A stretch of DNA of 10,000 nt from Chloroflexota bacterium. GTDB lineage: Bacteria > Chloroflexota > Anaerolineae > Anaerolineales > Villigracilaceae. Below the pieces are notes generated by a model. The model saw only the letters and a program-made list of their open reading frames with translations. It did no database searches and was not told the DNA's origin. Both the position numbers and the translations under genes were made by a program. The stretch lies in NCBI GenBank assembly GCA_020217065.1, contig JAIWOB010000040.1, positions 1-10,000 of the forward strand. Reading direction: 5' to 3'. Positions 1 through 5,600 of this stretch are shown piece after piece. How positions within the stretch are numbered: position 1 is the stretch's first letter; every line of letters starts with the position of its first letter.

Positions 1-2586
1 GCCTTCGATGGCGGGGAAGGGTCCGCGCTCGATGGCAAGCTCCACGCTGGTCTTCATCGCGTGGAAGCGGACAAACTCCATCACCTGCGCGCCAAACTCC
101 TGACCCTCCTTTGAGCCGTAACGCACGCCGACGTGGTACATCAAGTCCGCAAGCCCCATGATGCCAAGTCCGATGCGGCGGGCGCGATGCGCGGCTTCCT
201 TCAGTTGGGGAACAGAAGGCACATACCCATTCGCTTCGACTACATCGTCGAGGAAGCGGGTGGCGGTCACAACAGACTGACGTAATGTTTCCCAGTCCAC
301 CGTATTGTTGGGTCCGCAATGCTCGTTGAGATTGACCGAGCCAAGGCAGCAATTCTCGTAAGGTCCAAGCCATTGTTCTCCGCATTGGTGCGCCACCACG
401 CCATTGGCAATGACGCTGTGCGTCTGCATTTCAGTGAGGTCGTACACATCTGCAAATCCTGCGTCTTCAATCGAAACAATGGATGTCTCGAATGTCTCCG
501 AGTTAGACAGGCGGGATTTACTCTCGACGAATTGGCTTACCTTGTTTTGTTTTGCCGAATCGAGGAAGCCGATTTCCTCCGCGAACTTGTCCCGATTGAC
601 CTTGTCAATCAGCAATTCATAATCGCTATAGGTGAAATATTCCTTCAAGCCGCCCTTGCCATCTGGCAAATTGTGGAAGCCGCCCTCGCGGCGCTTGTGA
701 ATGCGGCTGACAATACCGAAGTTTGACAAGAGTATCTGCACTTCCTGCAAGAGTTCAAGCGAAGCGCTTGCAAGCCTGATAGAGCAGGATTTTTTGAGCT
801 CGGAAAGGTTTACAGTTCCATCCGTTGTAAACAGCCCCTGCAGAAAACCAACCACAGCCTCGCGCGGCGCATGCCAAATGGAAGCAGGGACGCGTTTTTC
901 ATGCGCGCGGGCATGTAAAACGCCCAGCGATTCAAAGAAAGCATACGGCAATCTGCCATAGGTCAACTGGCGGACGGAACCGCGTTCGCGCAAATGTCCC
1001 GCGCCAAAATAACTCTGCATGGTCTCGTGAACAATGCCCAACAGTTCATCGCTTTCATAATTGAAAACCATGCCCACAGGCGCATTGCTGGCGGGGCTTA
1101 GCCAGCCATCGCCAACCAATGCGCCAACCACAACGCCCAACTCGTGCGACCATCTCTGTGGCAGGTTGGAATATTGCTTGGCAAAATCGCCGCGTGTGGT
1201 TGTGTGTCCAGAAGCGCAGTCGCCGCCACGCACCATGACTGCCATTTTCTCCTGCATGAATTCGATATTTGGCAATTCGTAATTTCGGCTCCAAACGCCT
1301 TCGCCAGATTGAAGAAGCAGAGTATCGCCTTGTTTGAGGTCTCTCAACTCAACGTAACCACGGTCAGAGGTGAGGAATTTGTGCTCGGGTGTCGCTGTCA
1401 CCGAATAACCATGTTTGGTGGTCATCTTCAAGACACGGACATGTTCACGCGTCTTCCACGCAGGGGAGGAGACGCGATAAGCAACGCCAAACCCTTCGCT
1501 TGCAAAGCCCTGCCCGCCTTGTGGGGCGCGCAAGTCCGTCGCCACCATGAAATTCGCGCCAGATTCGGTAAGTTCCTGGATTGTCAGCAAGCCCAAGTCG
1601 GTTGCAATGCGGGTTGAGCCAACAAAGCATGGATTGGTGGATTCCAGCGGATACAAGTGGGGAACAGGGTTTTCGCGGTTCGCCGCGTCCAAAAACAGCA
1701 CGCCAGGCTCGCCGTTGTGATGCGCCTGTTTGACAATCTTGTTAAACAAGTCGCGCGCGCGGACGGTCTTGTAAGTTTGAATCTTGATGCCTTCGGCTTC
1801 GGCTTGTTCCAGCGTGCCATCGAAATTCCGCGCCTTCATTTCGGCAAGGTCGGGGAAGCGCAGGTCCCAATCTTCGTCGTTTTCCACGGCGCGCATGAAG
1901 GCGTCGGTAATGCCGACGGAAATGTTGAAGTTGGTGATGGCGTTTTCATTCGTCTTACAGGAGATAAATTCTTCAATGTCGGGATGGTCTACCCGCAGGA
2001 CGCCCATGTTCGCGCCGCGCCGCGACCCGCCCTGCGCCACCTCGCCGAAGGCATGGTCATAGACCCGCAAAAAGCCGACGGGTCCCGTGGCGCGTCCGGC
2101 TGAAGTGTTGACGATGGAATCCTTCGGGCGCAGGCGCGAGAAGGAGAAACCGTTCCCGCCGCCCGTCTGCTGAATCAACGCCGCGTCGCGCAAGGTCTGG
2201 AAGATGCCCGAGCTTTTGCGCCCCATGTCGTCAGATATAGGAAGCACAAAACACGCCGCCAGCTGCCCCAGCGGAGTTCCCGCGCCGGTAAAGGTGGGAG
2301 AGTTCGGGAAAAACTTCTTGCTGGAAAGCAGGTGGTAGTATTCAATGGTGCGTTCAGCGACATCGGCGTCCCACGTTTCTTCGACTTTCGCCACGTGATA
2401 CGCCACGCGCCAAAACATTTCTTCGGCGCTTTCAACAGGCTTGCCGTCTTCGCCGCGGCGGACGTAACGCTTCATTAACACCTGGCGCGCGTTTTCGGTT
2501 AATTGGGCTTTGGGCAGTCCTTTCGGCATGGGAAGGGTGGGCAGCAAGCCATTTTTGGTTTTATTGTCAGCGGTTTTCGCAGCCAT
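1..2586 (-). CDS. nrdJ: Class II (adenosylcobalamin-dependent) ribonucleotide reductase, interrupted by an intein; 3' end beyond the window
   Basis: Reduces ribonucleotides to deoxyribonucleotides by radical chemistry in the cytoplasm. The frame is open without a stop for 862 codons from ATG 2586 to the left edge. AGGAG lies 8 nt before the ATG (2595-2599). The N-extein is residues 1-319, the intein 320-734, and the C-extein runs from 735. Family motifs: LGQLAACFVLP with C112, the first cysteine of the redox pair; QTGGGNGFSFSRLRP; a GGSRRGANMG segment; and, once the intein is removed, ESTNPCGEQ followed by YENCCLGSVNL. In the spliced protein the radical cysteine would be C320 and the second redox cysteine C331, close to C322 and C333 of the Thermotoga enzyme. 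No N-terminal ATP cone is present. No class I small-subunit gene is nearby, and the sequence resembles NrdJ more than NrdA or NrdE, hence class II. The last part of the barrel and the C-terminal cysteine tail lie outside the window. nrdR is immediately upstream. Confidence 0.93.
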   Translation of the reverse strand, partial: MAAKTADNKTKNGLLPTLPMPKGLPKAQLTENARQVLMKRYVRRGEDGKPVESAEEMFWRVAYHVAKVEETWDADVAERTIEYYHLLSSKKFFPNSPTFTGAGTPLGQLAACFVLPISDDMGRKSSGIFQTLRDAALIQQTGGGNGFSFSRLRPKDSIVNTSAGRATGPVGFLRVYDHAFGEVAQGGSRRGANMGVLRVDHPDIEEFISCKTNENAITNFNISVGITDAFMRAVENDEDWDLRFPDLAEMKARNFDGTLEQAEAEGIKIQTYKTVRARDLFNKIVKQAHHNGEPGVLFLDAANRENPVPHLYPLESTNPCFVGSTRIATDLGLLTIQELTESGANFMVATDLRAPQGGQGFASEGFGVAYRVSSPAWKTREHVRVLKMTTKHGYSVTATPEHKFLTSDRGYVELRDLKQGDTLLLQSGEGVWSRNYELPNIEFMQEKMAVMVRGGDCASGHTTTRGDFAKQYSNLPQRWSHELGVVVGALVGDGWLSPASNAPVGMVFNYESDELLGIVHETMQSYFGAGHLRERGSVRQLTYGRLPYAFFESLGVLHARAHEKRVPASIWHAPREAVVGFLQGLFTTDGTVNLSELKKSCSIRLASASLELLQEVQILLSNFGIVSRIHKRREGGFHNLPDGKGGLKEYFTYSDYELLIDKVNRDKFAEEIGFLDSAKQNKVSQFVESKSRLSNSETFETSIVSIEDAGFADVYDLTEMQTHSVIANGVVAHQCGEQWLGPYENCCLGSVNLNEHCGPNNTVDWETLRQSVVTATRFLDDVVEANGYVPSVPQLKEAAHRARRIGLGIMGLADLMYHVGVRYGSKEGQEFGAQVMEFVRFHAMKTSVELAIERGPFPAIEG
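385..1629 (-). other. Intein with LAGLIDADG homing endonuclease inside NrdJ (415 residues)
   Basis: A self-splicing protein element lying in frame within nrdJ. The host motif ESTNP|CGEQ is split, and the intervening 415 codons carry every expected intein block. Block A begins CFVGSTRIAT (Cys1, codon 1627-1629). Block B is VTATPEHKFLT with T80 and H83 (intein numbering). The first LAGLIDADG helix is LGVVVGALVGDGWLS (about 164-178, D174). The second is VVGFLQGLFTTDG, with D270. The C-terminal splicing blocks are VYDLTEMQTHSVIANG and VVAHQ. The final residue is Gln (CAA, 385-387) after the penultimate His, and the +1 residue is Cys. Splicing would use Cys1 and Cys+1 nucleophiles; the endonuclease would spread the element into empty alleles. 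Frame and motifs look intact. Hand counts of four 60-nt blocks inside gave 45-50% G+C, against 58-77% in three blocks of flanking extein. Confidence 0.95.
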
Positions 2587-2650
2587 CTTTTACTCTCCTG
2601 TAAAATTTTTCTGGTGTCGCCCCAGGGTAAGCCCTTTCAGAGCGATAAAA

Positions 2651-2700
2651 TTGGAAACAAAACGACAGAGACACTTCCCCCTTTCGAGGACGTATCTCTG
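2651..2700 (-). terminator. Terminator-like hairpin between nrdR and nrdJ
   Basis: Read on the minus strand, positions 2700-2666 fold into a 15-step stem with one G-A mismatch and two G-U wobbles, closed by a GAAAG loop. It starts 11 nt after the nrdR stop codon. The stem is followed by TCGTTTTGTTT, an interrupted U-rich tail. On the plus strand no T-run follows, so the minus-strand reading is preferred. It probably ends much of the nrdR transcription and leaves nrdJ to a separate promoter or to read-through. I could not identify a convincing nrdJ promoter in the remaining 65 nt. Confidence 0.65.
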
Positions 2701-2711
2701 CCGTGTATGAA

Positions 2712-3161
2712 CTAGTCTTCAAGCAGATGGTCTATTTCGGTGCGGATGGATTTCAAGTCATCCAAACCCAAATAAACAATAGCGTAACGGATATACGCAA
2801 CCTGGTCAATCTCCTTTAAAGTCTCCATCACCAAATCCCCCACAACGCGCGAGGAAACTTCAGCCTTGCCAGCCTTTTGCAATTGGGATTCGACTTGCCC
2901 AATCATGCGCTCGATGTCCGCCGCCGAAACCGGGCGTTTGGCGCATGAAATCCGAATCCCCCGCGCCAGTTTCTCGCGGTCAAACTCCTCGCGGGTGCCG
3001 TCCTGCTTAATAATCAAAGGCGTCGCCAGAATAGGCCGCTCATAACTGCTGAAACGCTGACGGCATTTCAAGCATTCGCGGCGGCGGCGAATTCCGCCAT
3101 GACTATCGTGGGAAGTATCCAGCACCTTCGAATCGTGGTGTTTGCAATAGGGACAACGCAT
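2712..3161 (-). CDS. nrdR: Transcriptional repressor NrdR
   Basis: Repressor of ribonucleotide reductase genes that senses ATP/dATP. The 149-residue product has the full NrdR architecture. An N-terminal zinc ribbon uses C3, C6, C30 and C33 (MRCPYC ... CLKC), with the basic stretch IRRRREC between them. An ATP-cone domain follows (about 46-136: VIIKQ-type start, REEFDREKLARGI, RPVSAADIE, VAYIRYAIVY). A longer frame opens at a TTG at 3176, but the ATG at 3161 is the better start. Family members normally begin M-R/K/H-C-P, and GGAG at 3171-3174 sits 9 nt upstream, inside what would otherwise be coding sequence. A good sigma-70-type promoter lies at 3251-3279. The next gene downstream is the reductase nrdJ, its expected target, but they are separated by 125 nt and a hairpin. 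Confidence 0.96.
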   Translation of the reverse strand: MRCPYCKHHDSKVLDTSHDSHGGIRRRRECLKCRQRFSSYERPILATPLIIKQDGTREEFDREKLARGIRISCAKRPVSAADIERMIGQVESQLQKAGKAEVSSRVVGDLVMETLKEIDQVAYIRYAIVYLGLDDLKSIRTEIDHLLED

Positions 3162-3190
3162 TAAGTTCTTCTCCAAAACCAGAACAAATG

Positions 3191-3241
3191 TTAGCGCCAG
3201 ATATGGGCGTTATAGCGCTGCATCCCCGTACATCTGGCTAA
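3191..3241. repeat. Inverted repeat in the nrdR leader
   Basis: TTAGCGCCAGAT (3191-3202) is complementary to ATCTGGCTAA (3232-3241) except for a two-nucleotide bulge, giving ten base pairs around a 29-nt loop. If the nrdR transcript starts near 3244, this hairpin forms at its extreme 5' end. It could stabilise the mRNA, affect translation, or mark a protein-binding site. The loop contains the AGCGCT palindrome. Confidence 0.5.
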
Positions 3242-3250
3242 GCGTTCGGC

Positions 3251-3279
3251 ATTTTAGCGCCATCGCCATCGGCTGGCAA
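3251..3279 (-). promoter_or_regulatory. Predicted sigma-70-type promoter of nrdR
   Basis: On the minus strand, TTGCCA (3279-3274) and TAAAAT (3256-3251) are separated by exactly 17 nt. Each hexamer matches the consensus at 5 of 6 positions. Transcription would start near 3244 and give a leader of about 83 nt before the nrdR ATG. The -10 element overlaps one copy of a repeat described separately. Confidence 0.6.
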
Positions 3280-3356
3280 GAGGGACTTTTGGATGTCTCT
3301 TTCTTAAAATATTTGCCGTTTGGATTTTTTAAGTTTGCACCCGCCCGCTGAGTTTA

Positions 3357-3388
3357 GAGTTCACTTACGCTGGCGCGCAAGTGAACTC
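3357..3388. repeat. Perfect 10-bp hairpin downstream of cysE, possible terminator
   Basis: GAGTTCACTT (3357-3366) and AAGTGAACTC (3379-3388) are exact reverse complements around a 12-nt GC-rich loop. The loop can add three further pairs after one A-C mismatch. It lies 49 nt beyond the cysE stop in the direction of transcription. On the plus strand the stem is followed by ATTTTTC. On the minus strand the run of A precedes the stem and no U-tract follows, so it is not a textbook terminator for cysE. The rest of 3280-3437 holds no gene; 3300-3340 is AT-rich. Confidence 0.5.
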
Positions 3389-3437
3389 ATTTTTCAACGC
3401 CCACCTCACAAAAAGGCGTTTGACCAGGCTCAAAAAC

Positions 3438-4157
3438 TCAAATCGAGAAGTCTCCCCAATGCCAGACGCCGCCCTCGGGGACATGCAGGGCGGGACCGTA
3501 ATCTCCGCCATTAACGCGTTTCTCCAGGGCTTCCACATGGGCAATCAAGGCAATCAGGGTGTTGCCAATTGCGTCGGGAAGATTGCCGTGTTCAAGGTCG
3601 GCTTTTTCGTTCGTAACATGCTTACGACCCTCGCGGACAACGACCTGCCCAGGCACGCCGACTACTACCGAGTCGGGCGGCGTATCCTTGATAACCACTG
3701 CGTTCGCGCCAATGCGGCTGTTTGCGCCAATGGTAATCGCGCCCAAAACCTTGGCTCCCGCGCCCACCACCACATTATCTTCAAGGGTTGGGTGGCGTTT
3801 CACTTTGTTTAAACTCGTGCCGCCCAGCGTCACCCCATGATAGAGCGTGACGTTGTTCCCCACCTCCGCCGTCTCGCCGATGACCACTCCCATGCCGTGG
3901 TCAATGAAGAAGTTGCGCCCAATGGTCGCGCCGGGGTGAATCTCGATTCCCGTTAAACTGCGGGCGATTTGCGAAATCCAACGCGCAATCAACTTGAAGC
4001 CAGCCTTCCACAGTTTATGAGACAGGCGGTGAATCCAAATGGCGTGTAAACCAGGGTAGCAGAGCATGACCTCCAGCGCGTTGCGCGCGGCAGGGTCGCG
4101 GTCTAACACGGATTGAATATCTTCCCGAATCGTCTTGAACATTTTTCCTCGCTTCAT
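3438..4157 (-). CDS. cysE: Serine O-acetyltransferase
   Basis: Transfers acetyl from acetyl-CoA to L-serine, giving O-acetylserine, the substrate of the CysK enzyme encoded just upstream. The 239-residue product has an N-terminal helical segment (MFKTIREDI..., to about 65), then a left-handed beta helix of hexapeptide repeats (about 70-170: [31 protein letters not shown]). Catalytic-type motifs are [11 protein letters not shown] (D86, H87) and KRHPTL (H122). The protein ends GDFSI; a C-terminal Ile is the residue that inserts into the CysK active site in the cysteine synthase complex. Two starts are possible: ATG 4157 has AGG 9 nt upstream, while ATG 4142 gives the usual family start MFKTI and has GAGG only 4 nt upstream. 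I give the longer form, but 4142 is about equally likely. The length fits the shorter bacterial type without the extended N-terminal domain of the E. coli enzyme. Confidence 0.96.
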   Translation of the reverse strand: MKRGKMFKTIREDIQSVLDRDPAARNALEVMLCYPGLHAIWIHRLSHKLWKAGFKLIARWISQIARSLTGIEIHPGATIGRNFFIDHGMGVVIGETAEVGNNVTLYHGVTLGGTSLNKVKRHPTLEDNVVVGAGAKVLGAITIGANSRIGANAVVIKDTPPDSVVVGVPGQVVVREGRKHVTNEKADLEHGNLPDAIGNTLIALIAHVEALEKRVNGGDYGPALHVPEGGVWHWGDFSI

Positions 4158-4163
4158 GCGTCA

Positions 4164-4228
4164 AGACCTGACGGGTTTAAATACAGGAATCTCGATTGAA
4201 GCGAGTTCCAATGAAACCCGTCAGGTCT
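4164..4228. repeat. 15-bp perfect inverted repeat between cysK and cysE
   Basis: AGACCTGACGGGTTT (4164-4178) is exactly repeated in reverse complement as AAACCCGTCAGGTCT (4214-4228). Inside the loop, GGAATCTCG and CGAGTTCC pair with one bulged T, so the whole 65-nt element can form a long, almost continuous cruciform or hairpin. It fills nearly all of the 76-nt gap between the cysK stop and the cysE ATG at 4157. No U-tract follows on the minus strand, so a dispersed repeat or an RNA-processing or attenuation hairpin fits better than a simple terminator. Confidence 0.8.
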
Positions 4229-4233
4229 ATTTG

Positions 4234-5169
4234 TTAATCAGCCAAATCGGCGAACAAAGCGGTGGACAAATACCGCTCGCCAAACGACGGGATGACGACC
4301 ACAATCATCTTGCCTGCGTTCTCGGCGCGGTTGGCGACTTGCAGCGCAGCCCAAGTCGCCGCGCCGGATGAAATTCCAACCAGCAGACCCTCCTCCCGCG
4401 CCATGCGGCGGGCTGTGGCGAAGGCGTCGTCCGCTTTTACGCGGATAATTTCGTCGTAGATTTTAGTGTTTAGCACCTCAGGCACAAAGCCCGCGCCGAT
4501 GCCCTGAATGGGATGCGGACCCTTCGCGCCGCCCGACAAAACAGGAGAAGCGTCAGGCTCGACGGCGACGGCTTTGAAAGACGGCTTACGGGCTTTGAGG
4601 ACTTCGCCTGCGCCCGTAATCGTTCCGCCTGTTCCGACGCCAGTCACCAAGAAATCCACCTTACCGTCGGTGTCGCGCCAAATTTCCTCAGCGGTCGTCT
4701 TGCGGTGAATTTCGGGATTGGCTGGATTCTTGAACTGCTGCGGCAGGAAATATTTCTTTGGGTCTGAGGCGACAATTTCCTCCGCCTTACGGATTGCGCC
4801 GCCCATGCCGTCGGAGCCTGGCGTCAGGACCAATTCCGCGCCATAAGCGCGCAGCAACATACGACGTTCCTTGCTCATCGTTTCGGGCATGGTGAGGATG
4901 ATTTTGTATCCGCGCGCGGCGGCGACCATCGCCAGCGCAATGCCGGTGTTGCCGCTGGTCGGCTCGACAAGGACAGTGTCTTTGCCAATCAAACCAGCCT
5001 TTTCCGCGGCGTCAATCATCGAAAAACCGATACGGTCTTTGACCGAGTGAGCGGGGTTATAGAACTCCAATTTGGCAAGCACTTCGGCTTTCGCGCCTTC
5101 GGTAACGCGATTCAAGCGGACAAGCGGGGTGTTGCCAATTAATTCTGTGACGTTATTTGCGACTTTCAT
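4234..5169 (-). CDS. cysK: Cysteine synthase A (O-acetylserine sulfhydrylase)
   Basis: PLP enzyme that combines O-acetylserine and sulfide to give cysteine in the cytoplasm. The 311-residue product matches the usual CysK length. Visible motifs are [10 protein letters not shown] (11-20), the PLP lysine K44 in SVKDR, the substrate-binding loop PTSGNTG (70-76, N74), the phosphate-binding GTGGTITG near 178-186, [11 protein letters not shown] near 222, and GISSGAA near 263, with the conserved serine that contacts the PLP pyridine ring. ATG 5169 is supported by AGGAG 8 nt upstream, the same spacing as for nrdJ. The gene is first in a likely cysK-cysE operon (76-nt gap), preceded by a candidate promoter at 5429-5457 and a long structured leader. 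Cystathionine beta-synthase is a relative, but the length and the cysE neighbour favour CysK. Confidence 0.97.
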   Translation of the reverse strand: MKVANNVTELIGNTPLVRLNRVTEGAKAEVLAKLEFYNPAHSVKDRIGFSMIDAAEKAGLIGKDTVLVEPTSGNTGIALAMVAAARGYKIILTMPETMSKERRMLLRAYGAELVLTPGSDGMGGAIRKAEEIVASDPKKYFLPQQFKNPANPEIHRKTTAEEIWRDTDGKVDFLVTGVGTGGTITGAGEVLKARKPSFKAVAVEPDASPVLSGGAKGPHPIQGIGAGFVPEVLNTKIYDEIIRVKADDAFATARRMAREEGLLVGISSGAATWAALQVANRAENAGKMIVVVIPSFGERYLSTALFADLAD

Positions 5170-5213
5170 TTTGGACTCTCCTGAATAAAGTTGGTTTAGG
5201 ATTTAATAAGCAA

Positions 5214-5332
5214 AACGGCTGCCTGCAAACCGGAACAATTCCCGGCGCGCAGACGGTGGAAGCAAATCAGCCGCGCTTGGCGGCGTGGGGATTTGCGGGG
5301 TTCAAACCCACCGTCTACGGCAGACAGCCGTT
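5214..5332 (-). repeat. Nested multi-helix element in the cysK leader
   Basis: A 119-nt segment closed by a 13-bp stem (5214-5226 with 5320-5332, one G-U on the minus strand). Inside are a 9-bp perfect stem (5251-5259 with 5308-5316), a 7-bp perfect stem (5262-5268 with 5290-5296) and a 5-bp hairpin with a 5-nt loop (5270-5274 with 5280-5284), all coaxially nested. A side hairpin lies at 5230-5245. On the minus strand it would form a branched RNA about 45 nt before the cysK ATG. It could be a cis-regulatory RNA, or a mobile or dispersed palindromic repeat with terminal inverted repeats. I do not recognise a known riboswitch class. Confidence 0.7.
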
Positions 5333-5347
5333 ACACTCTGGGATAGA

Positions 5348-5369
5348 GGCGGCGGTTAGAAACCCCGCC
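5348..5369. repeat. GC-rich hairpin in the cysK leader
   Basis: GGCGGCGGTT (5348-5357) pairs with AACCCCGCC (5361-5369) as nine base pairs with one bulged nucleotide and a 3-nt loop. It sits 15 nt from the larger nested element and shares its habit of a GGTT/AACC core flanked by GC-rich arms. The two may be related repeat units. Confidence 0.5.
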
Positions 5370-5428
5370 CAATACAGATGCAGTTCAAAGTTATTTTCAT
5401 CAGTTTGTAGAAGTCCTTAATAGGCGTT

Positions 5429-5457
5429 ATCTTACCCAGTTATGAGAATTCGCGCAA
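5429..5457 (-). promoter_or_regulatory. Candidate promoter of cysK
   Basis: On the minus strand, TTGCGC (5457-5452) and TAAGAT (5434-5429) are separated by 17 nt. The matches are only 3/6 and 4/6, but the spacing is ideal. The position is upstream of both leader hairpins, which would then lie within a leader of about 250 nt. Confidence 0.4.
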
Positions 5458-5504
5458 GGAAAAAATCATGACCTTTTTACCAGCCGTTGTTTGAAAAAGG
5501 GAAC

Positions 5505-5532
5505 TTTCCGAATTTCAAATTCGTCTTACAAT
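5505..5532 (+). promoter_or_regulatory. Candidate promoter and palindromic operator of the macroglobulin gene
   Basis: TACAAT (5527-5532) matches the -10 consensus at 5 of 6 positions. A weak -35 candidate, TTTCCG (5505-5510), lies 16 nt upstream. Between them is an exact 15-nt palindrome, CGAATTTCAAATTCG (5509-5523), in the position where a repressor would block polymerase. The leader to ATG 5601 would be about 60 nt. Farther up, CCTTTTT (5472-5478) and AAAAAGG (5494-5500) form a weak inverted repeat. No gene is seen in 5461-5600. Confidence 0.4.
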
Positions 5533-5600
5533 AGAAAAACCCAAAGATTTTACAAATCATCCGGGGTTCGGATGTCTCTCTTTTCAAAAGGCAGGTCAGC

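Noticed and set aside
319..2103. Several plus-strand open frames of 70-157 codons opposite nrdJ (for example 319-726, 1144-1617, 1657-2103)
   Set aside because: They lie antisense to a continuous 862-codon minus-strand frame with clear reductase and intein motifs, and their translations show no recognisable domain.
2587..2711. Cobalamin riboswitch or classical NrdR box upstream of nrdJ
   Set aside because: The gap is too short for a cobalamin riboswitch plus the hairpin, and no conserved B12-box-like or 16-bp NrdR-box-like sequence was found.
3162..3176. TTG start at 3176 for nrdR
   Set aside because: The TTG and following codons contain the GGAG ribosome-binding site for the ATG at 3161, and the family begins at the zinc-ribbon MRCPYC.
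3357..3388. Rho-independent terminator of cysE
   Set aside because: On the minus strand the stem is not followed by a U-tract, so I list it only as an inverted repeat with possible terminator function.
5285..5318. tRNA-like T arm (GGTTTGAACC core) or T-box antiterminator in the cysK leader
   Set aside because: No acceptor, D or anticodon arms can be drawn around it, and the T-box core sequence and a following terminator are missing; the core is better explained as part of the nested stems.
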